64,000 nucleotides of DNA from an uncultured Sphingomonadaceae bacterium (GCA_947488625.1 CANKZR010000002.1:62001-126000); one strand, 5' to 3'; shown: positions 27,001-34,311, numbered from the stretch's first letter. Numbers and translations: made by a program. Notes: generated by a model from the letters alone, not told the origin.

Positions 27001-27264
27001 GCGGCAAAATCGCGCTTCCGGCCGATCATGCTCACCGGGATCACGACATTCCTGGGAGTGGCGCCGATCACCTTCGAGACGAGCCTGCAAGCACAGTTCC
27101 TCATCCCCATGTCCGCCAGCCTCGGCTTTGGCGTACTTTTCGGTACGATCATCCTGCAATTGATGATCCCTTCCCTCGCAGTTCTCCAGATGCGTGCTGC
27201 GGCGCGGATAAAGAGATGGCGCGCCGATGATGGAGGCAGAGAATCAGCATTGTTGTCCCAATAG
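24019..27264 (+). CDS. RND efflux permease (AcrB/AcrD/AcrF family)
   Basis: Inner-membrane proton-driven pump of 1081 residues with the 12-segment RND layout: one membrane segment near the N-terminus (GVAANLLMVAMLVAGIFSYRTI), a large periplasmic loop, a block of segments including ALGLVVDDAVVVGENIY with the proton-relay Asp pair, then the mirror-image second half. PNDAEEPDVRELTTRTSVLRVAIYG and VRRDNGRR-like porter-loop sequences fit the hydrophobic-solute subgroup. Substrate unknown. Third gene of the tetR-divergent operon. A purine-rich or intrinsic terminator was not found after it; the next 250 bases lead into the island boundary. Confidence 0.94.
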   Translation: MTEMPTPGDTAPENSPEREPARDRRGVIAYMARNGVAANLLMVAMLVAGIFSYRTIVQEVFPESSLDTISVSVVYPGATPEEIEESIVSRIEEAVEAVEGVKDITSTASEGIGNVSVELELGTSMARALDDVKAEIDQIQTFPNDAEEPDVRELTTRTSVLRVAIYGDAPERTLKEIAYRLEDDLAALPEVSFVETSAVRDYEVFVEVPQGRLESLGLSLSDISRIVGANSLDTPAGTIETESEEVRVRTIGQNYVQQEFEDIVVLARPDGGTVRLRDIATVRDGFEDADLVTRFNGQPVAFVDVYRTSDERVLDIAEAVKLHLDQQFAPSLPGEISYAVWDDDSELLNDRLGLLIKNATIGLVLVLVALTLFLDIRLAAWTAVGIGITFVGAIAVLELFGSSINMFSLFGFILALGLVVDDAVVVGENIYAERESGRSGLGASIAGTQRVVVPVIFAVATTVAAFSPLFAVGGAIGSLLSDIPVVVVAVLILSLVEAMLILPHHLSHLPAHGEIAKNRITRFFNRVQGVVDERFRAFVDGPLDKSLRFAVSMPLVVVSGGIALLILFAASVPAGLLKVAFFPDIEGDSVIASLELPAGTPISETEAITLRIEQAAARALERLTEENGGVDPLEASYTTIGLGPQAGGPGGGSATLQPNVAAVQYSLVSSDDREVSALRMEEIWREEMGPVPEANSFSINSSLVSFGAPVAVRLSHPDETVLDEASERVMGEIDRISGVFDLESDQDAGMQEIELRLKPAARTLGIDLQDLAFQVRAAFFGSEALRVQRGREDVRVYVTLPEDQRNSIADIENFRVTVPGGQVPVAQLADVSFGEAPSVIRRDNGRRVTNLTADVDTQVITGQEVATLLEQDVFPQIRADYPGLIVEFGGEQEEQQESFGDLWAAFGLALIVIYALLAIPFKSYIQPFIIMAAIPFGIIGALIGHMLLGIPLGILSMFGIIALSGVIINGSLVMIDFMNENLANGMAPDRAIVEAAKSRFRPIMLTGITTFLGVAPITFETSLQAQFLIPMSASLGFGVLFGTIILQLMIPSLAVLQMRAAARIKRWRADDGGRESALLSQ

Positions 27265-27528
27265 CGACCCGGCGCATGGGCTTGTTGCAACGCACTGTAC
27301 CCGATCCAGACCCGATCACCGCATTCAACGCCAGACTTGGGGACGTTTGAAATCGATCGATAGAAGACGCGGCAAATTCAAGGCAGCTGGACACTAGCGC
27401 GAACTTCCACCTCGCTGTGACCATTCGCCGCTTCAGATTACACGACGCGCGTGGCGCCATGCGCAAACTCTGCCTCGCGATTTTCAAAGGTTTCGTAGCG
27501 TTTCAGGGGTCGCTTGGGATGGCGGGGC

Positions 27529-27548
27529 TGGAGCGGTAGCGGGAACCG
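27529..27548. repeat. Left attachment site (remnant of tRNA-Gly 3' end)
   Basis: TGGAGCGG-TAGCGGGAACCG aligns with TGGAGCGGGTAGCGGGAATCG of the intact tRNA gene (35756-35776) with one missing base and one T to C change. Same orientation on the plus strand, as required for a duplicated core. Drift is expected because this copy is no longer under tRNA selection. Confidence 0.65.
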
Positions 27549-27602
27549 CGAAACTACTCCATCCTGTTGAAAAATGTTGAAACTTTTTCAATGGATTTCA
27601 GG

Positions 27603-27624
27603 TATACCCCCAAAGATACCCCCA
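27603..27624. repeat. Tandem ATACCCCCA motifs, left end of the island
   Basis: TATACCCCCA and GATACCCCCA spaced 12 bases apart, followed by GC. The same pair in the order GATACCCCC(C)A then TATACCCCCA plus GC is found next to the integrase at 35620-35642. Likely integrase arm-type binding sites by analogy with lambda and P4 integrases; inference. Confidence 0.5.
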
Positions 27625-27731
27625 GCTACATGTCGCTAGGCACAGATTTCCGCCCTTTGGGCCGCTTGCCATTTATCCACGAAACAAAAGCCGGACTTGC
27701 TATCGAATCGGGTTGATGATTCCGTAGAAAG

Positions 27732-27769
27732 AACAAATCCCGCCAACCACGAGGGCTGACGGGATTGTT
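27732..27769. terminator. Hairpin, possible leftward terminator or island boundary element
   Basis: AACAAATCCCG and CGGGATTGTT flank an inner imperfect stem. On the minus strand CCCGTCAGCC CTCGT GGTTGGCGGG pairs fully if G-T pairs are allowed and is followed by a T-rich stretch ATTTGTTCTTTC. It could stop transcription leaving or entering the island. No gene ends directly against it on that strand. Confidence 0.4.
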
Positions 27770-27874
27770 CAACTAAGGGCTGGCAGGCCCCTCGCTGCGG
27801 TTTCAACGTCTCTATGATTCAAAGTGACGAAGCGGTCAAGGTGGTTTGCCAGCCTGTTTACTAGGCTTTTGATA

Positions 27875-28699
27875 ATGACAAATGACAACCAATTGGCACT
27901 GGTGCCGCATACTTACCAAGGTTCGCTAATCACCCAACGTGAAGAGGATGGCTTCATCAATGCCACGGCGATGTGCAAAGCCGCTGGCAAGGAATGGGCC
28001 CACTTTAACTCCAATTCGTCCACCAAGGCATTTCTTGAGGCCCTGGAGGGGTCCCTCGGAATTCCGCGGGACCAAATCGTTCAGAGTATAGCTACCGGTC
28101 CGAATGAGGGCCGTGGAACCTGGGTGCACCCGCAAGTTGCAGTCAATCTGGCACAATGGCTTTCAGCCGAATTCGCTGTCAAAGTAAGTCAGTGGGTTGT
28201 CGAATGGATGTCTGGCCGACACCCTTCAGAGCGGGTTTGGCAGCAGTTCGAAGATCGCGTGGCGCTCACATACGACAACGTGCCAGTCGGGTATTTCTGT
28301 GTCTTTCAACAGATTGCCGATTTGTTTGCTTCAATGATTTCCAATGGCGCTGATTTCGGGACACGCATCATTCTAGATCTCAGTGTGGGCGGATGCTGGG
28401 GCGCACATTGGAAGAACATGAGGCTGGTTGAGACTTATGGCGAGAGGGTCCAGTTTCCTCATTATTACCCGCAATACTTCCCACAAGCGCTTTCCAATCC
28501 TCAGGACGCATGGGCGTATCCAGAGGATGCTATTCCAACCTTCAAGCGCTGGCTTCGAGAAGTCTATGTTCCACAAAAGATGCCGACCTATCTAAAACGC
28601 TTGGTGAACGAGAAAAAGCTGCCTGCCCAAATCGCGAACAACACGCTTGCAGCCATTGCTCAGCGCGAAGCAAATCGAGCGTTGCCTAAAGCAGGATAA
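27875..28699 (+). CDS. KilA-N domain protein (phage-type)
   Basis: N-terminal KilA-N domain: TYQGSLITQREEDGFINATAMCKAAGKEWAHFNSNSSTKAFLEAL, then GRGTWVHPQVAVNLAQWLSAEFAVKVSQWVVEWMSG. This DNA-binding-type module is common in phage antirepressors and large DNA viruses. The C-terminal half, from about residue 130, is not recognised. The track starts with a GTG at 27824; ATG 27875 (MTNDNQLALVPHTYQG) places the domain at the N-terminus, as is usual. Base composition is visibly poorer in GC than that of neighbouring core genes. It is alone on the plus strand of the island and has its own terminator. Confidence 0.8.
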   Translation: MTNDNQLALVPHTYQGSLITQREEDGFINATAMCKAAGKEWAHFNSNSSTKAFLEALEGSLGIPRDQIVQSIATGPNEGRGTWVHPQVAVNLAQWLSAEFAVKVSQWVVEWMSGRHPSERVWQQFEDRVALTYDNVPVGYFCVFQQIADLFASMISNGADFGTRIILDLSVGGCWGAHWKNMRLVETYGERVQFPHYYPQYFPQALSNPQDAWAYPEDAIPTFKRWLREVYVPQKMPTYLKRLVNEKKLPAQIANNTLAAIAQREANRALPKAG

Positions 28700-28704
28700 A
28701 GAAG

Positions 28705-28731
28705 GGCGGGGCTACGGCTCCGCCTTTTTTT
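28705..28731 (+). terminator. Intrinsic terminator after the KilA-N gene
   Basis: GGCGGGGC / GCTCCGCC stem (one G-T pair) with TACG tetraloop and seven T residues, 6 bases past the stop. Confidence 0.93.
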
Positions 28732-28868
28732 CTGCCTTACAGTGCGACAGTGGATACCTTCCTTCGGCCATGGGGATTAGTTTGCCATGGCGAAAACTGT
28801 ATTAGCGATAACACCGGATTCTAAGACCGCTCTCCGGGTCCTTTGCGCTGGGGACTGTATACCCCCCT

Positions 28869-28889
28869 TGCGCGCGCACGCGCGCGTAT
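28869..28889. repeat. Alternating purine-pyrimidine tract
   Basis: TGCGCGCGCACGCGCGCGTAT alternates strictly for 21 bases, a form able to adopt Z-DNA, and is also nearly palindromic around CA. It sits between the KilA-N terminator and the end of the HGG small-protein gene, beside one more TATACCCCC motif at 28857-28866. Confidence 0.6.
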
Positions 28890-28900
28890 TGCTCCATAAA

Positions 28901-29161
28901 CTACTCGGCTTCAGCTATCAGGCGGGCCATTGCCTTCAGGTATCGCGCCGCGCCTTCAGCCTCGCCAGATCGTCCGCCGTGCTTCCAGGCATTCCGGTTG
29001 CCCTTAGGTGCGCCGCTGCCCTTGCCCCCGTGCATCCTGCATCGCGGGCTGCCCTTCACTGCCGGGGATCGGCACGCCTTGCCCATCCGCGTCTTGGCTA
29101 GGCAGCGTGGGGCTTGTGCCAGCCGCGCCGGTTGCATGGGGTTGTCCGTTTGATTTTGCAT
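28901..29161 (-). CDS. Small Cys3His / HGG-motif protein of mobile elements (86 aa)
   Basis: Starts best at MQNQTDNPMQPARL (29161), with GGGGGTAGGGAAA directly before the ATG; the track adds 13 codons. It carries a spaced motif C(x8)C(x10)CxxH: CLAKTRMGKACRSPAVKGSPRCRMHGGKGSGAPKGNRNAWKHG. This pattern (TRxGxxCxxPAxxGxxxCRMHGGxG..G.RN) recurs in many short proteins from prophages and islands; a zinc site is plausible. Function unknown. Its first roughly 158 bases overlap the 3' end of the upstream gene in another frame. Last gene of the minus-strand set. Confidence 0.7.
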   Translation of the reverse strand: MQNQTDNPMQPARLAQAPRCLAKTRMGKACRSPAVKGSPRCRMHGGKGSGAPKGNRNAWKHGGRSGEAEGAARYLKAMARLIAEAE

Positions 29162-29684
29162 TTTCCCTACCCCCGCCATGGTGGTGAATGTTGTCGGCAA
29201 TCACAGCCTGCCCGCCTTCGTTCACATGCACATGGCGCACTGTCTGTTCGCGCGGCTGGTGCAGTTTGGCCAAGGCTTCCAGTGCCGCACGGGAATTGGA
29301 TTGCGCCTTGAAAGAAAGCCGCGCGTAACGCTCAGCGGCCAACGGATAATCGCCAAAGTTCATCGCGGATCGCCGGGCCAGTTCCACGAACATGGCATCG
29401 AGGGACAAGGCCTGCGCTACCAGCATCTCGGTTGCCAGTGTCAAATCCCCTTCCGCAGCGGCCTTCGCCCTTGTCTTGATCGCTTTTGCGAAGTCATCGA
29501 AATTCGGTTCGCCGGGCAATTCACCAAAAGCCTTGGTCGCTACTGCTTGGCCAAGAAAGCCATGCCGCATGAAAGGGGCGACCACGACGCGTGCCATGGT
29601 GTCTGGCTCAGTTTCGCCTTTTTCAGCTTCCACGGTCGTTACGCGGCGAGCGGGTGTTTTCTTGGCAGTTTTAGGTTTTGTCAT
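29004..29684 (-). CDS. Island protein of unknown function (226 aa)
   Basis: I cannot assign a function. The N-terminus is Lys/Thr-rich (MTKPKTAKKTPARRVTTVEAEKGE). The central part, about residues 50-150, is helical with alternating Ala and charged residues, for example FDDFAKAIKTRAKAAAEGDLTLATEMLVAQALSLDAMFVELARRSAMNFGDYPLAAERYARLSFKAQSNSRAALEALAKLHQPREQTVRHVHVNEGGQAVIAD. It resembles proteins found next to HGG-motif small proteins in alphaproteobacterial islands. The C-terminal 50 residues are low-complexity and are encoded in the overlap with the HGG gene. The start overlaps the upstream gene's stop (ATGA), implying coupling. Confidence 0.6.
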   Translation of the reverse strand: MTKPKTAKKTPARRVTTVEAEKGETEPDTMARVVVAPFMRHGFLGQAVATKAFGELPGEPNFDDFAKAIKTRAKAAAEGDLTLATEMLVAQALSLDAMFVELARRSAMNFGDYPLAAERYARLSFKAQSNSRAALEALAKLHQPREQTVRHVHVNEGGQAVIADNIHHHGGGRENAKSNGQPHATGAAGTSPTLPSQDADGQGVPIPGSEGQPAMQDARGQGQRRT

Positions 29685-30460
29685 GCCGCATGGCTCCGGC
29701 TGGAATGGTGCGCAGCGGAGAAATGCGCTGCCAAGGTTCGGGAGAAGACCAGCTGCGCAACAGGGGCGGACCAGTCAGGCTGCCACCAGCCAATGGGCAG
29801 GCAATTGCGCTCTCCCTCCCTTGGTATAGCTAAATGTGTAGCGATATCCGGCATTCGGTGGATCGGCAGATTTCCGCCATTCTTTGCATTTATCGTATCG
29901 GATTCCGCCACGGGGTGAGCGGCTGGTTCCAATGGAATTCGGGTTGTCGTATCGTAATCCAATACCGGGAATTGTCCGCTGGAGCGTGCTTGCCGGTATG
30001 CCTTCAGCACTTTCAAACCGCGTTCCATGCGCTTGCGGGCAGGCGTTTTAGGTTCCGCCTCCCGGTCCAGAAAGTCCCAGCTGGCAATCCTTTTGCCCGG
30101 CCCAGGATGCCACGTAAGCCGCCAGCAGCGAGCGCGGGAGGATTGCCCCGCCTTGATCGAGAAATGCGCATCCTGAGTCATTTGCAGGAAGCCCAGCGCC
30201 TTCAGATCATCGAAGGCCCGGCTGGCCGCTGTCAGGTCCGCCACACCAAGTCGATAGGCAGCATCGCGCACCCCCAGATACAGACTGCCGTTGTTGTCGC
30301 CATTGTAGAGCATGGCCAGTTCCACAAGCAGCGAGCGGGCATTGGGTGAAAGACTGCGATAGGCATTGCTGGTGAGAAGCTGATAATCCAGCCGGACAAA
30401 GCGGCTTGTCATGTTTCGTCCGGTTGCATTGACGCGGTTGCGGTTGCGGCGCTTGCCCAT
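29681..30460 (-). CDS. Winged-helix-like island protein, possible replication or regulatory protein (259 aa)
   Basis: The N-terminal 130 residues, FVRLDYQLLTSNAYRSLSPNARSLLVELAMLYNGDNNGSLYLGVRDAAYRLGVADLTAASRAFDDLKALGFLQMTQ, follow the layout of helix-turn-helix or winged-helix domains in plasmid and prophage replication-type proteins (LSPNARSLLVEL, NNG.L.L, an HTH, then DLKALGFL). The C-terminus is low in structure and ends in His/Ser-rich sequence. It starts 4 bases after the AlpA-like stop, so the two are co-translated, and its stop overlaps the next start. An internal ATG at 30412 (MTSRFVRL) is possible. Replication function is inference. Confidence 0.6.
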   Translation of the reverse strand: MGKRRNRNRVNATGRNMTSRFVRLDYQLLTSNAYRSLSPNARSLLVELAMLYNGDNNGSLYLGVRDAAYRLGVADLTAASRAFDDLKALGFLQMTQDAHFSIKAGQSSRARCWRLTWHPGPGKRIASWDFLDREAEPKTPARKRMERGLKVLKAYRQARSSGQFPVLDYDTTTRIPLEPAAHPVAESDTINAKNGGNLPIHRMPDIATHLAIPREGERNCLPIGWWQPDWSAPVAQLVFSRTLAAHFSAAHHSSRSHAA

Positions 30461-30463
30461 GGC

Positions 30464-30649
30464 TCAAGCTTCCCCGATGATAAGGGCGCGCAGCGAAGCA
30501 GCAGGAATGAGGGTGCGCTTGCCTATGCGGCACACGTCAAGTTTGCCTTCTCCTATCAGCTGATAAATCCGGGTGCGGCCCAGCGAGGAAACCCGGCAGG
30601 CTTCTTTGATGGAATAGGCAAGCGGTTCAAGTTGAGCGGTCGTATTCAT
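30464..30649 (-). CDS. AlpA/excisionase-like helix-turn-helix protein (61 aa)
   Basis: Short DNA-binding protein with the HTH_17/MerR-like pattern LAYSIKEACRVSSLGRTRIYQLIGEGKLDVCRIGKRTLIPAASLRALI (HTH at about residues 12-40, then the conserved wing). Proteins of this type act as excisionase or transcription factor for P4-like integrases. The track begins 18 codons earlier; I choose the ATG at 30649 (MNTTAQLEPLAYS) because GGAG precedes it. It heads the gene set 30649 to 28901, separated from the MmeI-239-aa set by a gap of about 95 bases. Confidence 0.78.
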   Translation of the reverse strand: MNTTAQLEPLAYSIKEACRVSSLGRTRIYQLIGEGKLDVCRIGKRTLIPAASLRALIIGEA

Positions 30650-30745
30650 GTGCATCTCCGTTCGTCTGTGACTGGAGATGTTTTGCCCTGACCGGCCCTG
30701 CACAGTCAGCCGGACTGGCCGGAAATGGCCGAAAACAGCATCGGC

Positions 30746-31465
30746 TTAATTTCCGGCTGAGCGGGTTCTCCGGAGCACCGCATTGATAACGGGCTGCACA
30801 ATTGTGCGGCTTGGCTCCACTTTTCCCGCCGCTACCAGACGCGCAAAGATTGCATCGATCATGGCTGATTGCCCTTCGTGACCTATACCTTCAGGAATGC
30901 CTTCGTCATGGATATATAGCGCCAGTTCCTCGGAGAAATCGGGCCACCATTTCGCGGCAGATCGACCTACAGCCTTGGGCTCCACCGCATTGGCTTCAGG
31001 TTGCCCGATAGTGTCAAGATTATCGAAGGGACCAACCGAAGGAAGCTGTCTTTCCTCAAGGATCAGTCCAATGACGGTGCCGCCATGACTATAGAAATCG
31101 CTGTTGTCTCGATACTCGAAATCACCCGCTATCCAATCAAGTTCACGGGTGAAATGCTCGCACTCGTGTAGGCAGGACCAGAATGATGATGGAATGCTGT
31201 ATAGTCCATCTGCCTCTGGCTCCGGCCTCATGGGCGAATTTTCCGAGGGAGCAATTTCGGGGTTCAGGTCTTCATAACAATCATATTTTGCGGCTCGGCC
31301 CTTCAGTTGCCCAGAGCGCAAGCGTCTAAGGATCGTATCGGTGGCGACGTTAAAGCAAACTTCGTCGTTCGCATAAATGTCTGCCATTTCGTATTGTTTG
31401 CGCAAACGAATGACAGCCGCGCCAACTGGAACCCACCTTGGCGCATTGCCTAGCTTATCGCTCAT
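30746..31465 (-). CDS. Unknown protein coupled to the MmeI-like enzyme (239 aa)
   Basis: No recognised family. The first 40 residues, WVPVGAAVIRLRKQYEMADIYANDEVCFNVATDTILRRLRSGQLKGRAAKYDC, look like a small helix-turn-helix or DNA-reading module. The middle is acidic. The C-terminal 75 residues (AKWWPDFSEELALYIHDEGIPEGIGHEGQSAMIDAIFARLVAAGKVEPSRTIVQPVINAVLRRTR) look like a separate helical domain. The gene's ATG overlaps the stop of the MmeI-like enzyme (ATGA), which ties its expression to it. It might modulate the enzyme or belong to the element's regulation; that is open. Confidence 0.55.
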   Translation of the reverse strand: MSDKLGNAPRWVPVGAAVIRLRKQYEMADIYANDEVCFNVATDTILRRLRSGQLKGRAAKYDCYEDLNPEIAPSENSPMRPEPEADGLYSIPSSFWSCLHECEHFTRELDWIAGDFEYRDNSDFYSHGGTVIGLILEERQLPSVGPFDNLDTIGQPEANAVEPKAVGRSAAKWWPDFSEELALYIHDEGIPEGIGHEGQSAMIDAIFARLVAAGKVEPSRTIVQPVINAVLRRTRSAGN

Positions 31466-34248
31466 TTCCCCGCCCGCCTCGCCACCCGCTTGTTCTTTGC
31501 CGCGCCCAGCCGCTCCAAGGGGTTCACCAGCGCCTCGTAACGCCCGAACAGGTGTTCCACCCGGTCGCGGTCGCTTGCGAAGGGAGTGGGGCGGTAGAGC
31601 CTATCAACGGCGGTATCGAGTGCGGCATGGGCTTTGCGCAGATCGGCTGGCATTGTGTCGGGATCGTAGAGATCGGCCAGGCTGGACGTAGGATGCGCAG
31701 CGCGGGCATCGAGCACCGCCTGCGCCAACGCCTCAATTTTGGTGCGTTGTGCCTCGCTGGCATCGGGCCATGGGAAGGTGTTGTAAACAAGGCCAATAGA
31801 ATAGCGAAAATCACTCTTCAACCGCCCGCCCATGTGCGCCAGCCATGACATGTGGGCGCGGCTGGTGAGAATAGCGAATTCGAACGCACTCGCGTCTGTC
31901 AGGAGAAAGACTAAGTCGCTGGGAATTGTGGGCGGTTGGACAACATCGAGCGGCACATACTCCCGTCGCTCAGAACTGACCTTGGGCAAGACAAGAAATG
32001 GTCGGTCGGGGATGACGGACATTCCAAACTCGGCTGGCGTATTAGCGGCTGCTAAAGTGCTCTTGCGCTTACTGGCTGACCGAAATTCGCGCACTTTCTT
32101 CACGCGCTCAACAACAGCGGGCATCGCTTTGATTGCGTCCGGTTCCGCTCCCCGAAGTGAAAGCACCCATCGCCTTCCGCCATTGATGAAATCTTGAGCA
32201 GCTAGATAAGGCCTTAAATATCTCTCAGCTGTCGGTTCCAGTTCCAAGAATTCTGCACGCATCTGGGCGTCGAAAATGTAGTTACCTCCATCAATGGGCT
32301 GGCTGCCAGTCGCGATGCGCCTTGCCTCGTTGATTGGCCTACTTTCTTCTTTGACGACCAGATGCCGGTTAGCCACTCCCCTCGCGTCGAACAGATAGGC
32401 AGACAGCGCCGAGTGACAGCTCTCCACCGGATCGCCCTTTATATCGGGATAGGAAAACAACCGCTTTTCGGCTGGCTCATGTTCACGGTGCGCCAATCCC
32501 ACGATCACCACATGCACATGCGCCTTGCCGCGCGCTTCGCTGCCCCAGTTGAAAGTGCGATGGGCGAAGGCAATTTCCAAGCCATGACGGTCGAACAGGA
32601 TTGGCCAAAGCTGTGCCACCTGTTCGCCTTGGCAGATCGAATTGGTCGAAACGAAGGCCAGCCGAATGCGGCGATTGGATTGGAGGTATTGCCCGGCCTT
32701 GATGAACCATGCGGCCACATAGTCCAAAGTTCCCCCGCTCCCGCCAAGCCCGGCAATCCGGCGCACCTGTTCGCGCTGGAACTGGCTCTGGAACTTTGCG
32801 CCCACGAACGGCGGATTGCCCATGATGTAGCTGCATTTCTCCGGCGGTAGCAGCGCGCTCCAGTCCGCCTCCAGCGCGTCGCCATGCAGGATATGGGCGG
32901 ACTCTTTCAGCGGAATACGCGCGTAATTGAGCCGGAAGGCCTCGTTGATTTCGTTATTGGCGATATGGTCCATCATCCACATGGCCACCTCGGCAATGCG
33001 CGCGGGGAATTCCTCGAATTCGATGCCGTAGAACTGGTCCACCGTAACGCGTGAAAGCAAGGCGGCGTCAATTTGCTGGTCGCCGTATTGCGCCTTAAGG
33101 CATTCCAGTTCCAGCCGCCGGATTTCGCGGTATGCGATAACAAGAAAGTTGCCGCAGCCGCAGGCGGGATCGAAGAACGTAAGCCGTGTCAGCTTGTCCT
33201 GAAACTTGGCCAGTTCCCTGTCGCGGGCGGTCTTTCGCGCGGTGATGCTGGCCAGTTCCGCTTTCAGATCGTCCAGGAACAGCGGACCAATCACTTTCAG
33301 GATATTGGCTTCGGTTGTGTAGTGCGCCCCCTTCGCCCGGCGCTGCTTTGCATCCATCACGGATTGGAACAGCGAGCCGAAAATGGCAGGCGAAACGCCG
33401 GACCAGTCATGCCGCGCCGCGTCCAGCAGGTGCCCCCGCATGGTGGCGTCGAAATGGGCGGTTCTCAGCCTACCCCCGAACAGCTGCCCGTTGACGTAGG
33501 GGAAGGCATTAAGTTCGTCGGGCAGGTTACTCTGCCGGGCGTTCTCTGGCGTATCCAGCACGTCGAACAGGTCACTGAGCACCCGGCCAACATTGCTGCC
33601 ATCGGGCTTGGTGTCATTGTCGATCAGCTGGAGGAAAATATCCTTCGGCTGGAAAATGCCCGTATCGTCCGCAAACAGGCAGAACAGCAGACGGACAAGC
33701 AGTTGCTCCAGATCATGGCCGCGATAGCCTGATTCCTCCAGCGCATCATGCAGCTTGCCCATCAACTCGGCAGCCTTGATCGTAACGCCCGCCTGCGTCT
33801 CGAAACTGACCTTGCGGCCAAGCATGAAATCGAAGGCAGTTATATGCTTGTGCAGGTCTTGCAGGTGGAACTTTAATTCCCGGCCTGTCTCAAGGTCCAG
33901 CAACCGCCACCGTTGAAAGTCGCAGGTTAAAACCCAGCGCGGCTGGTCTGTAGGATGAACGCCCTGCACATAATCCAGCGCCTGTCCTCGGGCGCGGTCC
34001 AGATCGAGGTTTGCGCTTTTCTGTTCGACAAGCAGGGTGCCGGGCCAGAACAGGTCAATGAAGCCGTGCTTCTCCGAAAGCAGCTTCACCCGTTGTTCGA
34101 ATATCGCAACCTGCCTGCGCCTGATGCCAAACAACTCGAAAAATTCATTGTAGAAGGTTTGCGTTTCGCCCTTTTCGTAGTGAGCGTCCCTCCATTCCTC
34201 ACTGAAGGCTTTCGCGCGCCGCTTTATCTCGTCCCAGCCTAGCCGCAT
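31462..34248 (-). CDS. MmeI-like single-chain restriction-modification enzyme (type IIL)
   Basis: One polypeptide of 928 residues that should both cut and methylate DNA. N-terminal nuclease: HGFIDLFWPGTLLVEQKS carries the D-(x9)-ExK motif (about D65, E75, K77). A helical spacer follows. The N6-adenine methyltransferase has motif I FFDPACGCGNFLVIAYRE (around D360) and motif IV YIMGNPPFVGAK (around 478-481). Target-recognition and C-terminal domains complete the MmeI-type layout. Start: ATG 34248 (MRLGWDEIKRRAKAF), with AGGGGG upstream; the track's extra 11 codons are less likely. All key residues are present, so it looks functional. It is adjacent to the integrase but on its own probable transcript. 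Confidence 0.88.
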   Translation of the reverse strand: MRLGWDEIKRRAKAFSEEWRDAHYEKGETQTFYNEFFELFGIRRRQVAIFEQRVKLLSEKHGFIDLFWPGTLLVEQKSANLDLDRARGQALDYVQGVHPTDQPRWVLTCDFQRWRLLDLETGRELKFHLQDLHKHITAFDFMLGRKVSFETQAGVTIKAAELMGKLHDALEESGYRGHDLEQLLVRLLFCLFADDTGIFQPKDIFLQLIDNDTKPDGSNVGRVLSDLFDVLDTPENARQSNLPDELNAFPYVNGQLFGGRLRTAHFDATMRGHLLDAARHDWSGVSPAIFGSLFQSVMDAKQRRAKGAHYTTEANILKVIGPLFLDDLKAELASITARKTARDRELAKFQDKLTRLTFFDPACGCGNFLVIAYREIRRLELECLKAQYGDQQIDAALLSRVTVDQFYGIEFEEFPARIAEVAMWMMDHIANNEINEAFRLNYARIPLKESAHILHGDALEADWSALLPPEKCSYIMGNPPFVGAKFQSQFQREQVRRIAGLGGSGGTLDYVAAWFIKAGQYLQSNRRIRLAFVSTNSICQGEQVAQLWPILFDRHGLEIAFAHRTFNWGSEARGKAHVHVVIVGLAHREHEPAEKRLFSYPDIKGDPVESCHSALSAYLFDARGVANRHLVVKEESRPINEARRIATGSQPIDGGNYIFDAQMRAEFLELEPTAERYLRPYLAAQDFINGGRRWVLSLRGAEPDAIKAMPAVVERVKKVREFRSASKRKSTLAAANTPAEFGMSVIPDRPFLVLPKVSSERREYVPLDVVQPPTIPSDLVFLLTDASAFEFAILTSRAHMSWLAHMGGRLKSDFRYSIGLVYNTFPWPDASEAQRTKIEALAQAVLDARAAHPTSSLADLYDPDTMPADLRKAHAALDTAVDRLYRPTPFASDRDRVEHLFGRYEALVNPLERLGAAKNKRVARRAGK

Positions 34249-34311
34249 GATACCCCCTAGCGTTCGCAAGGGTTTAGGCACGTTCGCAGGTGTCGGGCAA
34301 GCCTTGGGGTG

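Larger units (their letters stand above)
27265..27874. other. Intergenic region holding the left boundary of the genomic island
   Basis: 610 bp with no convincing gene; the 112-residue minus ORF at 27149-27487 mostly overlaps the permease. Up to about 27528 it is host sequence. A partial copy of the tRNA-Gly 3' end is at 27529-27548, repeated ATACCCCCA motifs at 27603-27624, and an imperfect hairpin at 27732-27769. The part after 27548 is distinctly poorer in GC than the flanking core genes (for example ATGTTGAAACTTTTTCAATGG). Confidence 0.6.

Noticed and set aside
27149-27487. Minus-strand 112-aa ORF after the RND permease
   Set aside because: Largely antisense to the permease, no recognised domain and no ribosome site.
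28787-29101. Plus-strand 104-aa ORF in the island
   Set aside because: Lies opposite the HGG and 226-aa genes and runs through the alternating CG tract; composition is not protein-like.
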